From Chitinophaga rupis (GTDB lineage: Bacteria > Bacteroidota > Bacteroidia > Chitinophagales > Chitinophagaceae): a stretch of 64,000 bases of DNA. The stretch lies in contig NZ_FOBB01000011.1 of the NCBI RefSeq assembly GCF_900109685.1, forward strand, positions 193,612 to 257,611. Direction: 5' to 3'. Below, piece by piece: positions 8,115 through 16,977 of this stretch (its first letter is position 1; each line of letters starts with the position of its first letter). The notes under the pieces were generated by a model. It had not been told where the DNA came from and searched no databases. It saw nothing but the letters and a program-made list of their open reading frames with translations. Made by a program: the position numbers and the translations under genes.

Positions 8115-8675
8115 TTATTTGATATTAGGCGTATAAATGTTCTGTGCAAACTGTTTTTTAATGTCCTTCAGGTCGCGCAGAATGGAAGCATCAAACAGGC
8201 GGTCTTCTGTTTCCAGTACAAAACCACCGATCAGGTCCGGCTCCACAGCGGTTTCCATCTCTATCTTTTTATCAGAGCCGGCTTCTACCTTTTGCTTGAT
8301 AGTACTGAGGATGGCGGCATCCAGCGGTACGGCAGTAGTGATCTTTACCTTACTGATATTGTTTAACACGTTGTACTGCCGGGCAAATTCCGTAGTGATC
8401 TCCGGCAGGTTGCTTTCGCGGCCTTTTGCTACCAGCAGCTGAATGAACATGGAGGTCATGTTGCTTATTTTACCTTCCAGGATGGCTGCCAGGATCTTTT
8501 GTTTTTTGTCCGGTTTAATGACAGGGCTTTTCAGCAAAGTCACCACATCGGGATTGCCTTTGGTGATCTGTTGCAGCACCTGCATATCTGCACGGACAAC
8601 TTCCAGCTGGCCCTTTTCAACGGCCAGATCCACCAAAGATTTTGCATATCGGGATGCTAAACGGGGATTTTGCAT
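8115..8675 (-). CDS. atpH: F1Fo ATP synthase subunit delta
   Basis: A 186-residue delta/OSCP subunit that joins F1 to the b-subunit stator stalk. The N-terminal helical bundle begins with PRLASRYAKSLVDLAVEKGQ, and the C-terminal conserved segment TAVEPDLIGGFVLETEDRLFDASI is typical of the family. It lies between atpF and atpA, 96 bp from atpA. The 67-bp spacer to atpF is almost entirely a heptad array. Confidence 0.95.
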   Translation of the reverse strand: MQNPRLASRYAKSLVDLAVEKGQLEVVRADMQVLQQITKGNPDVVTLLKSPVIKPDKKQKILAAILEGKISNMTSMFIQLLVAKGRESNLPEITTEFARQYNVLNNISKVKITTAVPLDAAILSTIKQKVEAGSDKKIEMETAVEPDLIGGFVLETEDRLFDASILRDLKDIKKQFAQNIYTPNIK

Positions 8676-8685
8676 TTTTTATATC

Positions 8686-8741
8686 AGCTTTTAGCTTTTA
8701 GTTATTAGCGGTTAGCGGCTAAATGCTAACAGCCAACAGCT
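8686..8741. repeat. Heptad-phased array between atpF and atpH, AGCTNTT family
   Basis: Eight contiguous 7-mers fill the spacer: five of the AGCTTTT/AGCGGTT type (8686-8720), then three of the inverse AACAGCT type (8721-8741). The two halves can fold into a hairpin inside the operon transcript. Confidence 0.9.
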
Positions 8742-8742
8742 C

Positions 8743-9237
8743 TTAATTCAATTTAATACTTTCAGCCTGTTGTTTGATGAACTGCTCCTGGGCAGGTTTA
8801 TCAGACAGCTCTTTTCTCAGCACTTTCTCTGCCACTTCAATTACCAGCCGGCCTACCTGGTTCTTTACATCCGTAAGAGCGGCCATTTTCTGGTTCTCTA
8901 TTGCGGTATAGGCTTCGTTAATGATCTTTTTCGCTTCTGCCTGGGCCTGGGTCTTGGCTTCGCCAATGATCAGGTCCTTGGCTTCCTTGGCTTCTTTCAG
9001 GATCTTGCTCCTTTCAGCCTTGGCTTCTGCCAGCACATGCTCATGCTCTGCCTTCATCTGCGCCATTTCTTCCTTTACCCTTTCTGCAGCTGCAATAGAA
9101 TCTGAGATGGAAGTTTCCCTTTCCTTTAAAGTAGACAGGATAGGTTTCCAGGCAAATTTTTTCAGGATGAGGAAAACAATGATGAATATTAAGAATGAAA
9201 TGGTAAACAAGCCTAACGCGGGCTGTAACAGATCCAT
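8743..9237 (-). CDS. atpF: F1Fo ATP synthase subunit b
   Basis: A 164-residue b subunit. One N-terminal membrane helix (about residues 8-27, ending FLILKKFAWKPI) is followed by a long charged right-handed coiled coil rich in Ala, Glu and Lys that forms the peripheral stalk, reaching delta through the C-terminal part (VIEVAEKVLRKEL). Length and composition are typical. It lies between atpE and atpH on the minus strand. Confidence 0.95.
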   Translation of the reverse strand: MDLLQPALGLFTISFLIFIIVFLILKKFAWKPILSTLKERETSISDSIAAAERVKEEMAQMKAEHEHVLAEAKAERSKILKEAKEAKDLIIGEAKTQAQAEAKKIINEAYTAIENQKMAALTDVKNQVGRLVIEVAEKVLRKELSDKPAQEQFIKQQAESIKLN

Positions 9238-9249
9238 GATTATTATTTT

Positions 9250-9374
9250 AATTACGATTTACTAATTCGGAATTACGGCAGATATCAAATTATATGTTTT
9301 AGTTCGCATAACATAACTGATCTTTCGTAATTATAATTACTGCATCCTTTGCCCTGTGCGCCGGATGCAGTAAT
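9250..9374. repeat. atpE-atpF spacer: NAATTAC heptads and a 12-bp hairpin
   Basis: Four 7-mers, AATTACG ATTTACT then AATTCGG and AATTACG, occupy 9250-9277, with the inverse CGTAATT ATAATTA at 9326-9339. Just downstream of atpE, ATTACTGCATCC (9336-9347) pairs perfectly with GGATGCAGTAAT (9363-9374). On the transcript this hairpin sits 10 nt after the atpE stop with no U-run, so it could be a 3' stabiliser or weak attenuator. Confidence 0.75.
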
Positions 9375-9384
9375 CAATTTTGTC

Positions 9385-9642
9385 TTACATCACTACTGCC
9401 AACAGACCTGCGATAACGCCGAACAGGGCCACACCCTCTACCAGCGCCGCAGCCAGGATCATGTTTGCGCGGATGTCGTTAGCAGCTTCGGGCTGACGGG
9501 CGATGGATTCCAGCGCGCTTTTACCGATGTTACCTACACCGATACCAGCTGCGATAGCAGCAATACCAGCACCAACAGCACCACCAGCTTTAGCCAGACC
9601 AGCACCTGCAGCAGCCTGCAATAAAATTGTTAAAAGAGCCAT
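9385..9642 (-). CDS. atpE: F1Fo ATP synthase subunit c
   Basis: An 85-residue proteolipid forming the rotor ring: two membrane helices joined by a polar loop containing ARQPEA. The proton-carrying carboxylate is E69 in ALVEGVALFGVIAGLL; it is followed by Gly-Val, and the Na+-coordinating Ser/Thr of sodium-type rings is absent, pointing to a proton ring. The gene is flanked on both sides by hairpin-forming repeat spacers (9250-9374 and 9683-9774). Confidence 0.96.
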   Translation of the reverse strand: MALLTILLQAAAGAGLAKAGGAVGAGIAAIAAGIGVGNIGKSALESIARQPEAANDIRANMILAAALVEGVALFGVIAGLLAVVM

Positions 9643-9682
9643 GATTATTATATGTATTTAATTAATGAATGTTTTTTAGTTC

Positions 9683-9774
9683 GCAGTTTGTTTTAGTCCG
9701 CAGTTGGCAGTGGGCAGTTTGCAGTCAAAAGCCTCTGTATAAAACAGTTATTGACTGCTAACTGCCAACTATCT
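9683..9774. repeat. Heptad-phased inverted array between atpB and atpE, GCAGTNG family
   Basis: The units are GCAGTTT (9683), then GCAGTTG GCAGTGG and GCAGTTT and GCAGTCA (9700-9727). The inverse arm is ACTGCTA ACTGCCA then ACTATCT (9754-9774). The last unit contains the first two bases of the complement of the atpB TAG stop (9773-9775). Confidence 0.9.
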
Positions 9775-10945
9775 AATGGTGTTCATCATGTGCGCCTTCC
9801 ATAGCCTGCCCAATGAACACGGCCGTAAGGTTAGCAAAGATAAAAGCCTGAATGAAAGCTACCAGCACCTCCAGCATCATCATCACAATGTTAAAGACAA
9901 TGGTTACCGGTAAAAATCCATAACCAGCTACCCTGTTCATGGCGCCAAATATAAACACCAGGGAAATAATACTCAGGATAATAATGTGACCGGCCAGGAT
10001 GTTGGCAAACAACCGGATCATCAGGGAAATAGGTTTGGTGAACACACCGATCAGCTCCACCGGCGCCAGAATAATCTTTACACCAAACGGTACCGGGGGG
10101 TTAAAGATATGACCCCAGAAATGTTTGTTGGAGCTGAGCAGGATGGCTATAAAGCTAATGATAGCCAGCGCAGCGGTTACCGCCAGGTTGCCGGTTACGT
10201 TTGCAGAACCCGGCAGCAGGCCCAACAGGTTGTTAATGAGAATAAAGAAAAAGATCGTTAATATAAAAGGAGTAAATCTTTCGTAGTGTTTGCCGGGGAT
10301 GTTAGGTTTTACTACCTCATCCCGCATAAAAATGATCACCGGCTCTATCAGGCTCTGGAAACCTTTGGGGGCTTGTTTGGATCCGCGGATACGGTATGCT
10401 TTGGCTACATTCAGCATCAGTATTACCAGCAGCACAGCGGCCAGCAGCATAGAAGTAATGTTCTTGGTCATGGAAAAATCGTAGATCTCTGCACCGGTAG
10501 GATTATCATTCTCATCTACTGCGATCACTTTACCATCCATATATTTAGTAGGGTCCAGGCCCTTTTCATGCAGGTAATGGCTATTTACCAGGCGGTAACC
10601 GTCAAAAGCAGCGTGGCCGTGGTGAAAACGGGAAGAGGAGAATACAGACAGGCCCCTTTCCTTATTGTAAATGATCACCGGCAACGGTATGGTAACGGGC
10701 GTTTCTCCGAAATCTACCAGGTGCCAGTCATGGGCATCCTTTACGTGGCCCAGGATCACTTCCTTGGCATCAAAACCGCTTTTTTGTTCACCCGGTTCAT
10801 CCGCAGTGGCCAATGCATGTTGGGAACCATCATGTGTTTCTTTTTCTTCATGCGGTTGTGCATGTGCAAAAGAGCTAACACCGATAATGTTCAGGGCTAG
10901 TAACAGCGCTATCAGACTATGTTTGAGCAAGTTGCAGGAAATCAC
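9773..10945 (-). CDS. atpB: F1Fo ATP synthase subunit a with secreted N-terminal extension
   Basis: A 390-residue a subunit. The last about 220 residues are the usual multi-helix core carrying the essential stator arginine in PISLMIRLFANILAGHI. The first about 165 residues are a signal peptide (LIALLLALNIIGVSSFAHA) and a His/Asp-rich periplasmic domain, an extension typical of Bacteroidota atpB. The start is GTG at 10945; a TTG five codons later would also leave a working signal peptide. A -7 element TATCTTTG lies at 10972-10965. It is the first gene of the atpB-E-F-H-A operon. No atpI-like gene precedes it; the upstream neighbour ends at a terminator. Confidence 0.95.
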   Translation of the reverse strand: MISCNLLKHSLIALLLALNIIGVSSFAHAQPHEEKETHDGSQHALATADEPGEQKSGFDAKEVILGHVKDAHDWHLVDFGETPVTIPLPVIIYNKERGLSVFSSSRFHHGHAAFDGYRLVNSHYLHEKGLDPTKYMDGKVIAVDENDNPTGAEIYDFSMTKNITSMLLAAVLLVILMLNVAKAYRIRGSKQAPKGFQSLIEPVIIFMRDEVVKPNIPGKHYERFTPFILTIFFFILINNLLGLLPGSANVTGNLAVTAALAIISFIAILLSSNKHFWGHIFNPPVPFGVKIILAPVELIGVFTKPISLMIRLFANILAGHIIILSIISLVFIFGAMNRVAGYGFLPVTIVFNIVMMMLEVLVAFIQAFIFANLTAVFIGQAMEGAHDEHH

Positions 10946-10964
10946 CGTTTTCTGAAATTTTGCG

Positions 10965-10972
10965 CAAAGATA
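10965..10972 (-). promoter_or_regulatory. -7 element of the atp operon promoter
   Basis: On the minus strand TATCTTTG matches TAnnTTTG and is 19 nt upstream of the atpB start. No clear -33 element at 19-nt spacing is visible. Confidence 0.5.
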
Positions 10973-11082
10973 ACCGATTTTAACTCAAAATGGTAGTGGT
11001 TTTAAAAAAAAGGGAATACAAACCCTAACTTATTGACAAACAATAACTTATTTTCTCTTAACGGACCTTCAGAAAACAAAAA

Positions 11083-11110
11083 AAACCGCCCCTTTTTGAT
11101 GAGGCGGTTT
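11083..11110 (-). terminator. Intrinsic terminator of the DUF3857 gene
   Basis: AAACCGCC (11083-11090) pairs with GGCGGTTT (11103-11110). On the minus strand the stem is followed by a long T-run, the classic intrinsic form. It separates the upstream gene from the atp operon promoter. Confidence 0.85.
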
Positions 11111-11126
11111 AGTGTATGGTACCCAG

Positions 11127-14100
11127 TTATTTAAATGAAATATATTTCTGTTCTGCGTTCATGATCTTAGTAAAGAAATCTTTCATATTACCCATATCTG
11201 TTGCTTCAATAAGCTGGTTACGGTTGGTGGCAAAGCTGCGCCGGATACTAAGCTTATTGGGCGCCGACTTCTTATAGGTCAGATGGTAGCTCATATTATT
11301 AAAACCGGCCTCCACATCTGCAGGCACCTGGTCAAACGCTTTACCGGCCGGGATTTCTACATCTATATCCGTAACATACTGATCTGTGTTCTCGTAGTTC
11401 CAGTATTCAAAGGGATACTGCCGTGCATCGGCGCTAAAAATGTCGGCAGTGGCCACCACATCTACAAATACCGGTTTTATCATGCTGAAATCACCTACAT
11501 TAATTACATCATTTTTGATGGTATAATGCAGCTCCTGGCTCACGGTATCCTGCAGATTATCCAGGTTGTTAAAGGTATATTGGTCCAGCACCACCGGATT
11601 TTTAGATTGCGAGGAAAGGCTGGATGTGAGGCCCTCAGATACCTCTTCTTTAGTTTTATGGGCATAATGGCCGCGCATTAAGCTCGCCAGCTCACCGGAA
11701 CGGCGGCTGCTGGTTACTACCTGCTGATCGGTATCGTTTATCACTACTTTGGTTTTGCGTAGCACCACTGTCTTATGCTTATCATCTTCCGGCAGCAGCT
11801 CTATTTTCTCACTCCCCTTGTAATTGAAAGGAATATTCAGCACCTGGGCAGCTACCAGGCTTTGTGGCAGCGCATTGAATGGCAGCTGGTTATCCGTAAG
11901 CTCCAGGTAATGATATTCATTATCTGCCTTAAAGCGCGCCACACAGTGGTTGAACTCCATGGAGGGCAGCACCATGGAATGGCGGCCATTCCGGCGGGTG
12001 CTCACCAGCATCAGGTTAGCATCCAGCCCGGCCTTGCGCGCCAAAGACACAAACAGGGCGGAAAGATCCTTGCAATCCCCCAGGCGGGTGCTCAATGTTT
12101 TGGATGCCCGTTGCGGAATGTAAGCTCCCTGCCGGAAGGATATAGAGCTATAGGCAATACGCTGCTCTATATATTCATAAATGCTGCGGGCCTTTTGCCA
12201 GTCATTCAGCTGCCCGGCTCCATCGGGGAATATTTCCTTGAAAGCGGCATTCAGGTCAAAATCCTCCTGGCATTGCTCCCTGGTAAGGTCACTATACCAT
12301 TCTGCGATCACATCCCATGATTTCACGGTGGAGATATGCAGCACCTGCCCAATATCATCCAGGTTGGGCATGTAGCTTTCCTTTTTATAAGCCGGCACAT
12401 TCTTCATTTCCCAGGTATACAGGTGAAAGTTCTCATGCTTGCTTTCTACCGGTTTGACAGCTTCATTGTTCCTGAAAACATAGTTTATATGCAGCTGATC
12501 AGCCACCAGCATATTATACCGGGCCATTCCTGTAGGTACCGAAGCGGTGAAATAGTACTTATCCCAGTACTCACGGCCCAGGCGGCCAATGCCAAAGCTG
12601 CTGAGCTTATAATTGTAGTAAATAGCATCCCCGGTTTCCAGGCGGGTAAATACAATGCTGTTCTCATAAGTTTCTGCCGGCACGTGGGCGCCATTAGCTT
12701 TTATAACCTCTGCTTTCAGGATCGTCACATCCTGGTACACACTGTTGTAGGGCACGGATATTTCTTTCCAGCTGTCAATGCCGTTTTTGTTATTGATGTA
12801 TACCGCAGTGCTGATCATTTGCTCATTGGCACCTTCTGGGTACAGCACCACGTTTTTTTCATCAAAAATGAAATAGTAGGGCTGCACAGTGTCCCGGGGC
12901 TGTTTTAATGCTTTATTGATCTCCCCGTAATTATCCAGCTTAGGGAAATAGGAGAAAATATCCGGCTTGTTTTCCAGCTCCCTTATTTTACGGCGGTAGT
13001 TACTGCCCCCGGCATACTGGCTAAGCGCCTTTTTATAATAAGCCAGCGCCTGCTGTTTATTATTCTGCTGCATATAACAGCTGGCAATATCGCCCATTAT
13101 TTTGTGGTAGTAAGGGCTAATGCCATGTGCTTCATTCATATAATAAATAGCAGAATCGTATTGCTGCCTGCTGAAGAAATACACCGCCAGCGGGTCATAG
13201 GTATCTGTATCATAAGGTGCGGAGGCTATAATGGCTTTTAGCACGGCAATGCCTTTATCCGCTTTATTCTGTTCAAAATATTCCTCTGCCATGGCTTTGG
13301 TAACCTTGTAGGAATAGTTATGCTCAGAAAATTTCTCCATTACTTCCAGCGCTGCGGCCGGGTCTTTCATCAGCTTTTTATAGTAATAGTACATTACCAG
13401 TATAACATCCTCTTTATCGGCATAGCGCTCGTAAGCATCTTTTAAAAGATATACTGTACTATCCATTCTTTCCAGATTGGCATAAATGCCTATACGCTTC
13501 AGGCGGGTCAGCTGGGTTTCCCCCTGCTGGGCTATCATTTCATTCACTATTTCCAGCTCTTCCTGGAATTTCTTTTCTTCTTCCAGCTTATTGGTTTTAC
13601 TGTACAGCACCCAGTAGTTATCAGGGTCCTGCTGCTTTATGTTTTCCTGCAGCTCCTGTAATTCTGTTGCATCATATTTAGTGGAAAGGCATTCCCCATA
13701 CTGGTTCAGCACAATCGGGTTGTTTGGATATTTTTTATACAGGTCATGCATTATGGCTTTGGCCTTGTCATATTCCTGGTTGCGCACATATACTTTACTG
13801 AGCAAAAATGCATACGCAGGATCTTGCGGGTATTGCGTCATACGGCGGCGGAAAAAATCTTCCGCAAAATGCATAATGGTTTGCGGGGCTGCTGTAGTGG
13901 TATCTGCCTGGTAGGTTTGTAAGACGGAGGTGCTTGAAATATTCCGCAGGGGATTGTACTGATCATCGGTGAGGCGTACAATAAAATTGGGCAGGTTATT
14001 ACCATGGGTAAAACCGATCTGCACCAATACCCGGTTGTATCCTTTACGCAGGTGGCAGCGTGCTTTAAAGGCATCCAGCTCTGTAGCCCGCTCTTCCTCC

Positions 14101-14891
14101 TCCGCCAGTAAAAGCTTATCATTCATCCATACTTTCAGCGCGCCGTTTCCGCCCAGCGCCAGTACAGCATCCTGCTCACGGTCCGACAGCACAAAGGTTT
14201 GCGCATATCCTACTGCATCCGTGGCGGGAAAAGAAGCGCCTACAAAGATCCAGCCCTGGCCCGTACCATGCAGAGGGGTAAACCAATCAACTTCGGCATT
14301 GTTATAGGAGGTAAATCCTTTGCCGGTGGCAGGCTGCTTCAGCGGACCATATTCCTTATTAAAACCGCTACGGGATATATTATCAAACGGGCCCACACAT
14401 TGCCAGTCTTCCAAAGCTCCCATCTTAGGATACATAGCCCTGGACTGCTGTTGCTGCTGACAGAAGAATAAATGGTAGCCTTTAAAATAATTGGCTGCCG
14501 CGCGCAGAGAGCCATTGAAGGTAGTGTCTGTTGCCAGCCTTTCCAGGTTGGCCAGCTGCTTACCGCTTTTTTTGCCGTATTCACCCAGCACAGCGTAATT
14601 GAACCAAAATGCATAGGCATATGGACCTGGCTGGCTCCATTGATCCAGCGGATCAGGATATCTTTCAAGATAGCTGGTGCCAATGCCATCATAGGTTTCC
14701 AGCAGGATCAGTGTTGCCACCGCATTATCGCGGTTCACATTATTTTTAATTGCTTTAAGCAGAAATTCGCGTGCAGGCTGCTTATCGTTGCGGTGTAAAG
14801 CGTCCCAGGCTTTTTCATAATCACCGGCTAACAGTGTAATGGGTAACAATAGCAATAACGCAGCCCCCACGTTGCGTAGAAAGAACTTCAT
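11127..14891 (-). CDS. Exported TPR, DUF3857 and transglutaminase-like protein
   Basis: A 1254-residue exported protein. A signal peptide (1-22) ends ITLLAG. Residues about 370-640 contain several TPR-like helix pairs (AYFLLSKVYVRNQEYDKAKAI is one region). About 680-860 matches DUF3857, followed by a transglutaminase-core domain with a complete C940-H982-D1000 triad in RLGDCKDLSALF, FNHCVARF and YLELTDN. A beta-rich DUF2569/DUF3858-like tail ends the protein. The family is widespread in Bacteroidota without an assigned substrate; intact catalytic residues suggest peptide or isopeptide cleavage or crosslinking in the periplasm. It is a single gene with its own terminator. Confidence 0.85.
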   Translation of the reverse strand: MKFFLRNVGAALLLLLPITLLAGDYEKAWDALHRNDKQPAREFLLKAIKNNVNRDNAVATLILLETYDGIGTSYLERYPDPLDQWSQPGPYAYAFWFNYAVLGEYGKKSGKQLANLERLATDTTFNGSLRAAANYFKGYHLFFCQQQQQSRAMYPKMGALEDWQCVGPFDNISRSGFNKEYGPLKQPATGKGFTSYNNAEVDWFTPLHGTGQGWIFVGASFPATDAVGYAQTFVLSDREQDAVLALGGNGALKVWMNDKLLLAEEEERATELDAFKARCHLRKGYNRVLVQIGFTHGNNLPNFIVRLTDDQYNPLRNISSTSVLQTYQADTTTAAPQTIMHFAEDFFRRRMTQYPQDPAYAFLLSKVYVRNQEYDKAKAIMHDLYKKYPNNPIVLNQYGECLSTKYDATELQELQENIKQQDPDNYWVLYSKTNKLEEEKKFQEELEIVNEMIAQQGETQLTRLKRIGIYANLERMDSTVYLLKDAYERYADKEDVILVMYYYYKKLMKDPAAALEVMEKFSEHNYSYKVTKAMAEEYFEQNKADKGIAVLKAIIASAPYDTDTYDPLAVYFFSRQQYDSAIYYMNEAHGISPYYHKIMGDIASCYMQQNNKQQALAYYKKALSQYAGGSNYRRKIRELENKPDIFSYFPKLDNYGEINKALKQPRDTVQPYYFIFDEKNVVLYPEGANEQMISTAVYINNKNGIDSWKEISVPYNSVYQDVTILKAEVIKANGAHVPAETYENSIVFTRLETGDAIYYNYKLSSFGIGRLGREYWDKYYFTASVPTGMARYNMLVADQLHINYVFRNNEAVKPVESKHENFHLYTWEMKNVPAYKKESYMPNLDDIGQVLHISTVKSWDVIAEWYSDLTREQCQEDFDLNAAFKEIFPDGAGQLNDWQKARSIYEYIEQRIAYSSISFRQGAYIPQRASKTLSTRLGDCKDLSALFVSLARKAGLDANLMLVSTRRNGRHSMVLPSMEFNHCVARFKADNEYHYLELTDNQLPFNALPQSLVAAQVLNIPFNYKGSEKIELLPEDDKHKTVVLRKTKVVINDTDQQVVTSSRRSGELASLMRGHYAHKTKEEVSEGLTSSLSSQSKNPVVLDQYTFNNLDNLQDTVSQELHYTIKNDVINVGDFSMIKPVFVDVVATADIFSADARQYPFEYWNYENTDQYVTDIDVEIPAGKAFDQVPADVEAGFNNMSYHLTYKKSAPNKLSIRRSFATNRNQLIEATDMGNMKDFFTKIMNAEQKYISFK

Positions 14892-14945
14892 AAAAGGTAT
14901 AGGATTGAATTACGAATTAAAAAACGATATAAATATATGATTTTT

Positions 14946-16709
14946 CTAAATACTTACTGCTTTCTTAAACTGCATGCTATGTAGCTTGTGGTAAAAACCT
15001 TCCTGCTTTAGCAGCTCCTCATGCGTACCCATTTCCCGGATCTCGCCTTTATCCAGCACTATAATCTGGCTGGCTTTGCTGATGGTACTTAAACGGTGAG
15101 CTATTATAATGGAGGTACGGCCGGCAATCAGCTTGTCTATGGCCTGTTGGATCAGGAGTTCAGATTCGGTGTCCACAGAGGAGGTGGCCTCATCCAGGAT
15201 CAGTATAGCAGGGTTATACAATAATGCGCGTACAAAAGAGATCAGCTGGCGCTGGCCCAGTGAAAGGGTGCTGCCTCTTTCCATTACCTGGTAGTCGTAG
15301 CCGCCCGGCAGCTGCATAATAAACTCGTGCATGCCTATGAGGCGGGCAGCCTGTTCCACCTGCTCCCGGCTAATAGCGTAATTACGCAGGGTAATGTTCT
15401 CATAAATGGAGCCGGAGAACAGGAACACATCCTGCAGCACCACCCCTATTTTACTGCGCAGCTCATCTAGCGCATAATCCTGTATGTTCACGTTATCCAG
15501 CTTTATCTGCCCTTTCTGGATCTCGTACAGGCGGTTCAGTATGCTGATAATGGTGGTTTTGCCGGAGCCGGTATGGCCCACAATGGCAATCGTTTCACCG
15601 GGTTTGGCATGGAAGGAAATGTCTTTCAGCACATAACGGTCTTCCGTGTATGCAAAGGATACATGATCAAACACAATATCGCCCTGCATGTTAGTGGCTT
15701 TCACTGTCCCGTTATCAGGTATATGCTCTTCGCTGTCCAGCACCTTAAATACACGCTCGCTGGCTACCATGCCCATTTGCAGGGTGTTAAACTTATCGGC
15801 CAGTATCCGCAGCGGGCGGAACAGCAGGTTCAGGTACATGATAAAAGCGATCATCACCCCCTGCGTTACTTCATAGCTCAGTACCTTGTTGGAGCCCCAC
15901 CATACCATAAGGCCCAGGGAAATGGCCAGTATAATTTCCACCACCGGGTAAAATACGGAGTAGGCAAAAATGGCCTGTATATTGGCTTTGCGGTGTTCCT
16001 TGTTAATATTTTTAAAGCGGGCGTATTCCCTTTTTTCTGCAGAAAAGGCCTGCACTACCACCATACCGGTAATATGCTCCTGCACAAAAGCATTCAGTGC
16101 CGCTACGGCATTTCTTACGGCATGGAAAGATTTGTTCACGCTTTCCTTAAACATCCAGGTGGCAATGATCAGCACCGGGAAGGGCGATAAGCTGATGAGG
16201 GTTAAGCGCCAGTCTTCCGCAAACATCACTACCAGGATGGCTACGATCATCAGCAGATCAGCCACAATGGAAATAATGCCTTCGGAAAAAACGTCGTTAA
16301 TAGCTTCTATATCGTTAATGGTGCGGGTAGTAAGGGTTCCGATGGGGGTTCTGTCAAAAAAGGAAAGGTTCAGGTGCACGATCTTTTTATACACTGCCAC
16401 CCGCAGATCCTTTACTACAGACTGTCCCAGCCAGTTGGTAAGGTAAGAGAAAAAGAAGCGTACCACGGTTTCCACCAGCAGCAGTAGGATCTGGATAATG
16501 GTAATGGTTATCAGCATCTGCATCCACTGGCTGGTAATATATTTATCTACGGTAACCTGTATCAGGTAAGGGCGCAGGGGCGATAGTACCGCCAGCACAA
16601 TGGTAAGCGCCATAGACAAGTAAAAGGAGCCTTTGTAAGGTACTGCAAAAGAGAAGAGGCGCCGTAACAAACTGAAGTCAAAAATCCGCTTGATTGTAAA
16701 ATTCTCCAT
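14946..16709 (-). CDS. MsbA-like ABC exporter (fused permease and ATPase)
   Basis: A 587-residue half-transporter. Residues about 25-310 form the six-helix ABC exporter membrane domain, and about 340-575 the ATPase, with Walker A GHTGSGKTT at 378-386, the signature LSLGQRQ at 482-488, Walker B ILILDEATSSVD and the switch histidine in IIAHRLST. Homodimers or heterodimers of this type export lipids, peptides or drugs; the substrate is not evident. A TAnnTTTG element (complement of CAAACCTA, 16718-16725) lies only 8 nt before the ATG, so the message may be near-leaderless. Confidence 0.93.
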   Translation of the reverse strand: MENFTIKRIFDFSLLRRLFSFAVPYKGSFYLSMALTIVLAVLSPLRPYLIQVTVDKYITSQWMQMLITITIIQILLLLVETVVRFFFSYLTNWLGQSVVKDLRVAVYKKIVHLNLSFFDRTPIGTLTTRTINDIEAINDVFSEGIISIVADLLMIVAILVVMFAEDWRLTLISLSPFPVLIIATWMFKESVNKSFHAVRNAVAALNAFVQEHITGMVVVQAFSAEKREYARFKNINKEHRKANIQAIFAYSVFYPVVEIILAISLGLMVWWGSNKVLSYEVTQGVMIAFIMYLNLLFRPLRILADKFNTLQMGMVASERVFKVLDSEEHIPDNGTVKATNMQGDIVFDHVSFAYTEDRYVLKDISFHAKPGETIAIVGHTGSGKTTIISILNRLYEIQKGQIKLDNVNIQDYALDELRSKIGVVLQDVFLFSGSIYENITLRNYAISREQVEQAARLIGMHEFIMQLPGGYDYQVMERGSTLSLGQRQLISFVRALLYNPAILILDEATSSVDTESELLIQQAIDKLIAGRTSIIIAHRLSTISKASQIIVLDKGEIREMGTHEELLKQEGFYHKLHSMQFKKAVSI

Positions 16710-16756
16710 GGGTTATGCAAACCTACGGCTTTTTGCTTAAAAGTGGGTGAGTTGGG

Positions 16757-16977
16757 GTCCATGGTCGATGGTCCATAGTCCATTGCGTCCTACGTTTATA
16801 GGCTATACTTGTCAAGCAGGGCACCTGAAATGCCAACGGTCCACAGACCACGGTTTACTGCAGATATTGTATGGCAGTGAACTCTGTGCTGTGGACCGTT
16901 GTCCATCATCGATCATCCATGGTATACCACGCTAATCTACTATACGAATTAGGCTATGGACCATCGACTATGGACTA
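16757..16977. repeat. Heptad-phased inverted array, GTCSATR family, with a nested hairpin
   Basis: The left arm GTCCATG GTCGATG then GTCCATA and GTCCATT spans 16757-16784. The right arm TGGACCA TCGACTA then TGGACTA spans 16957-16977. Nested inside, AACGGTCCACAG (16835-16846) pairs perfectly with CTGTGGACCGTT (16889-16900). The TAG stop of the downstream minus-strand gene (16975-16977) is inside the last heptad. The array fills the whole 265-bp spacer. Confidence 0.9.

Noticed and set aside
16757..16977. Insertion sequence or transposon end in the GTCSATR array
   Set aside because: No transposase or target duplication is visible; the structure is explained by phased repeats and a nested hairpin.
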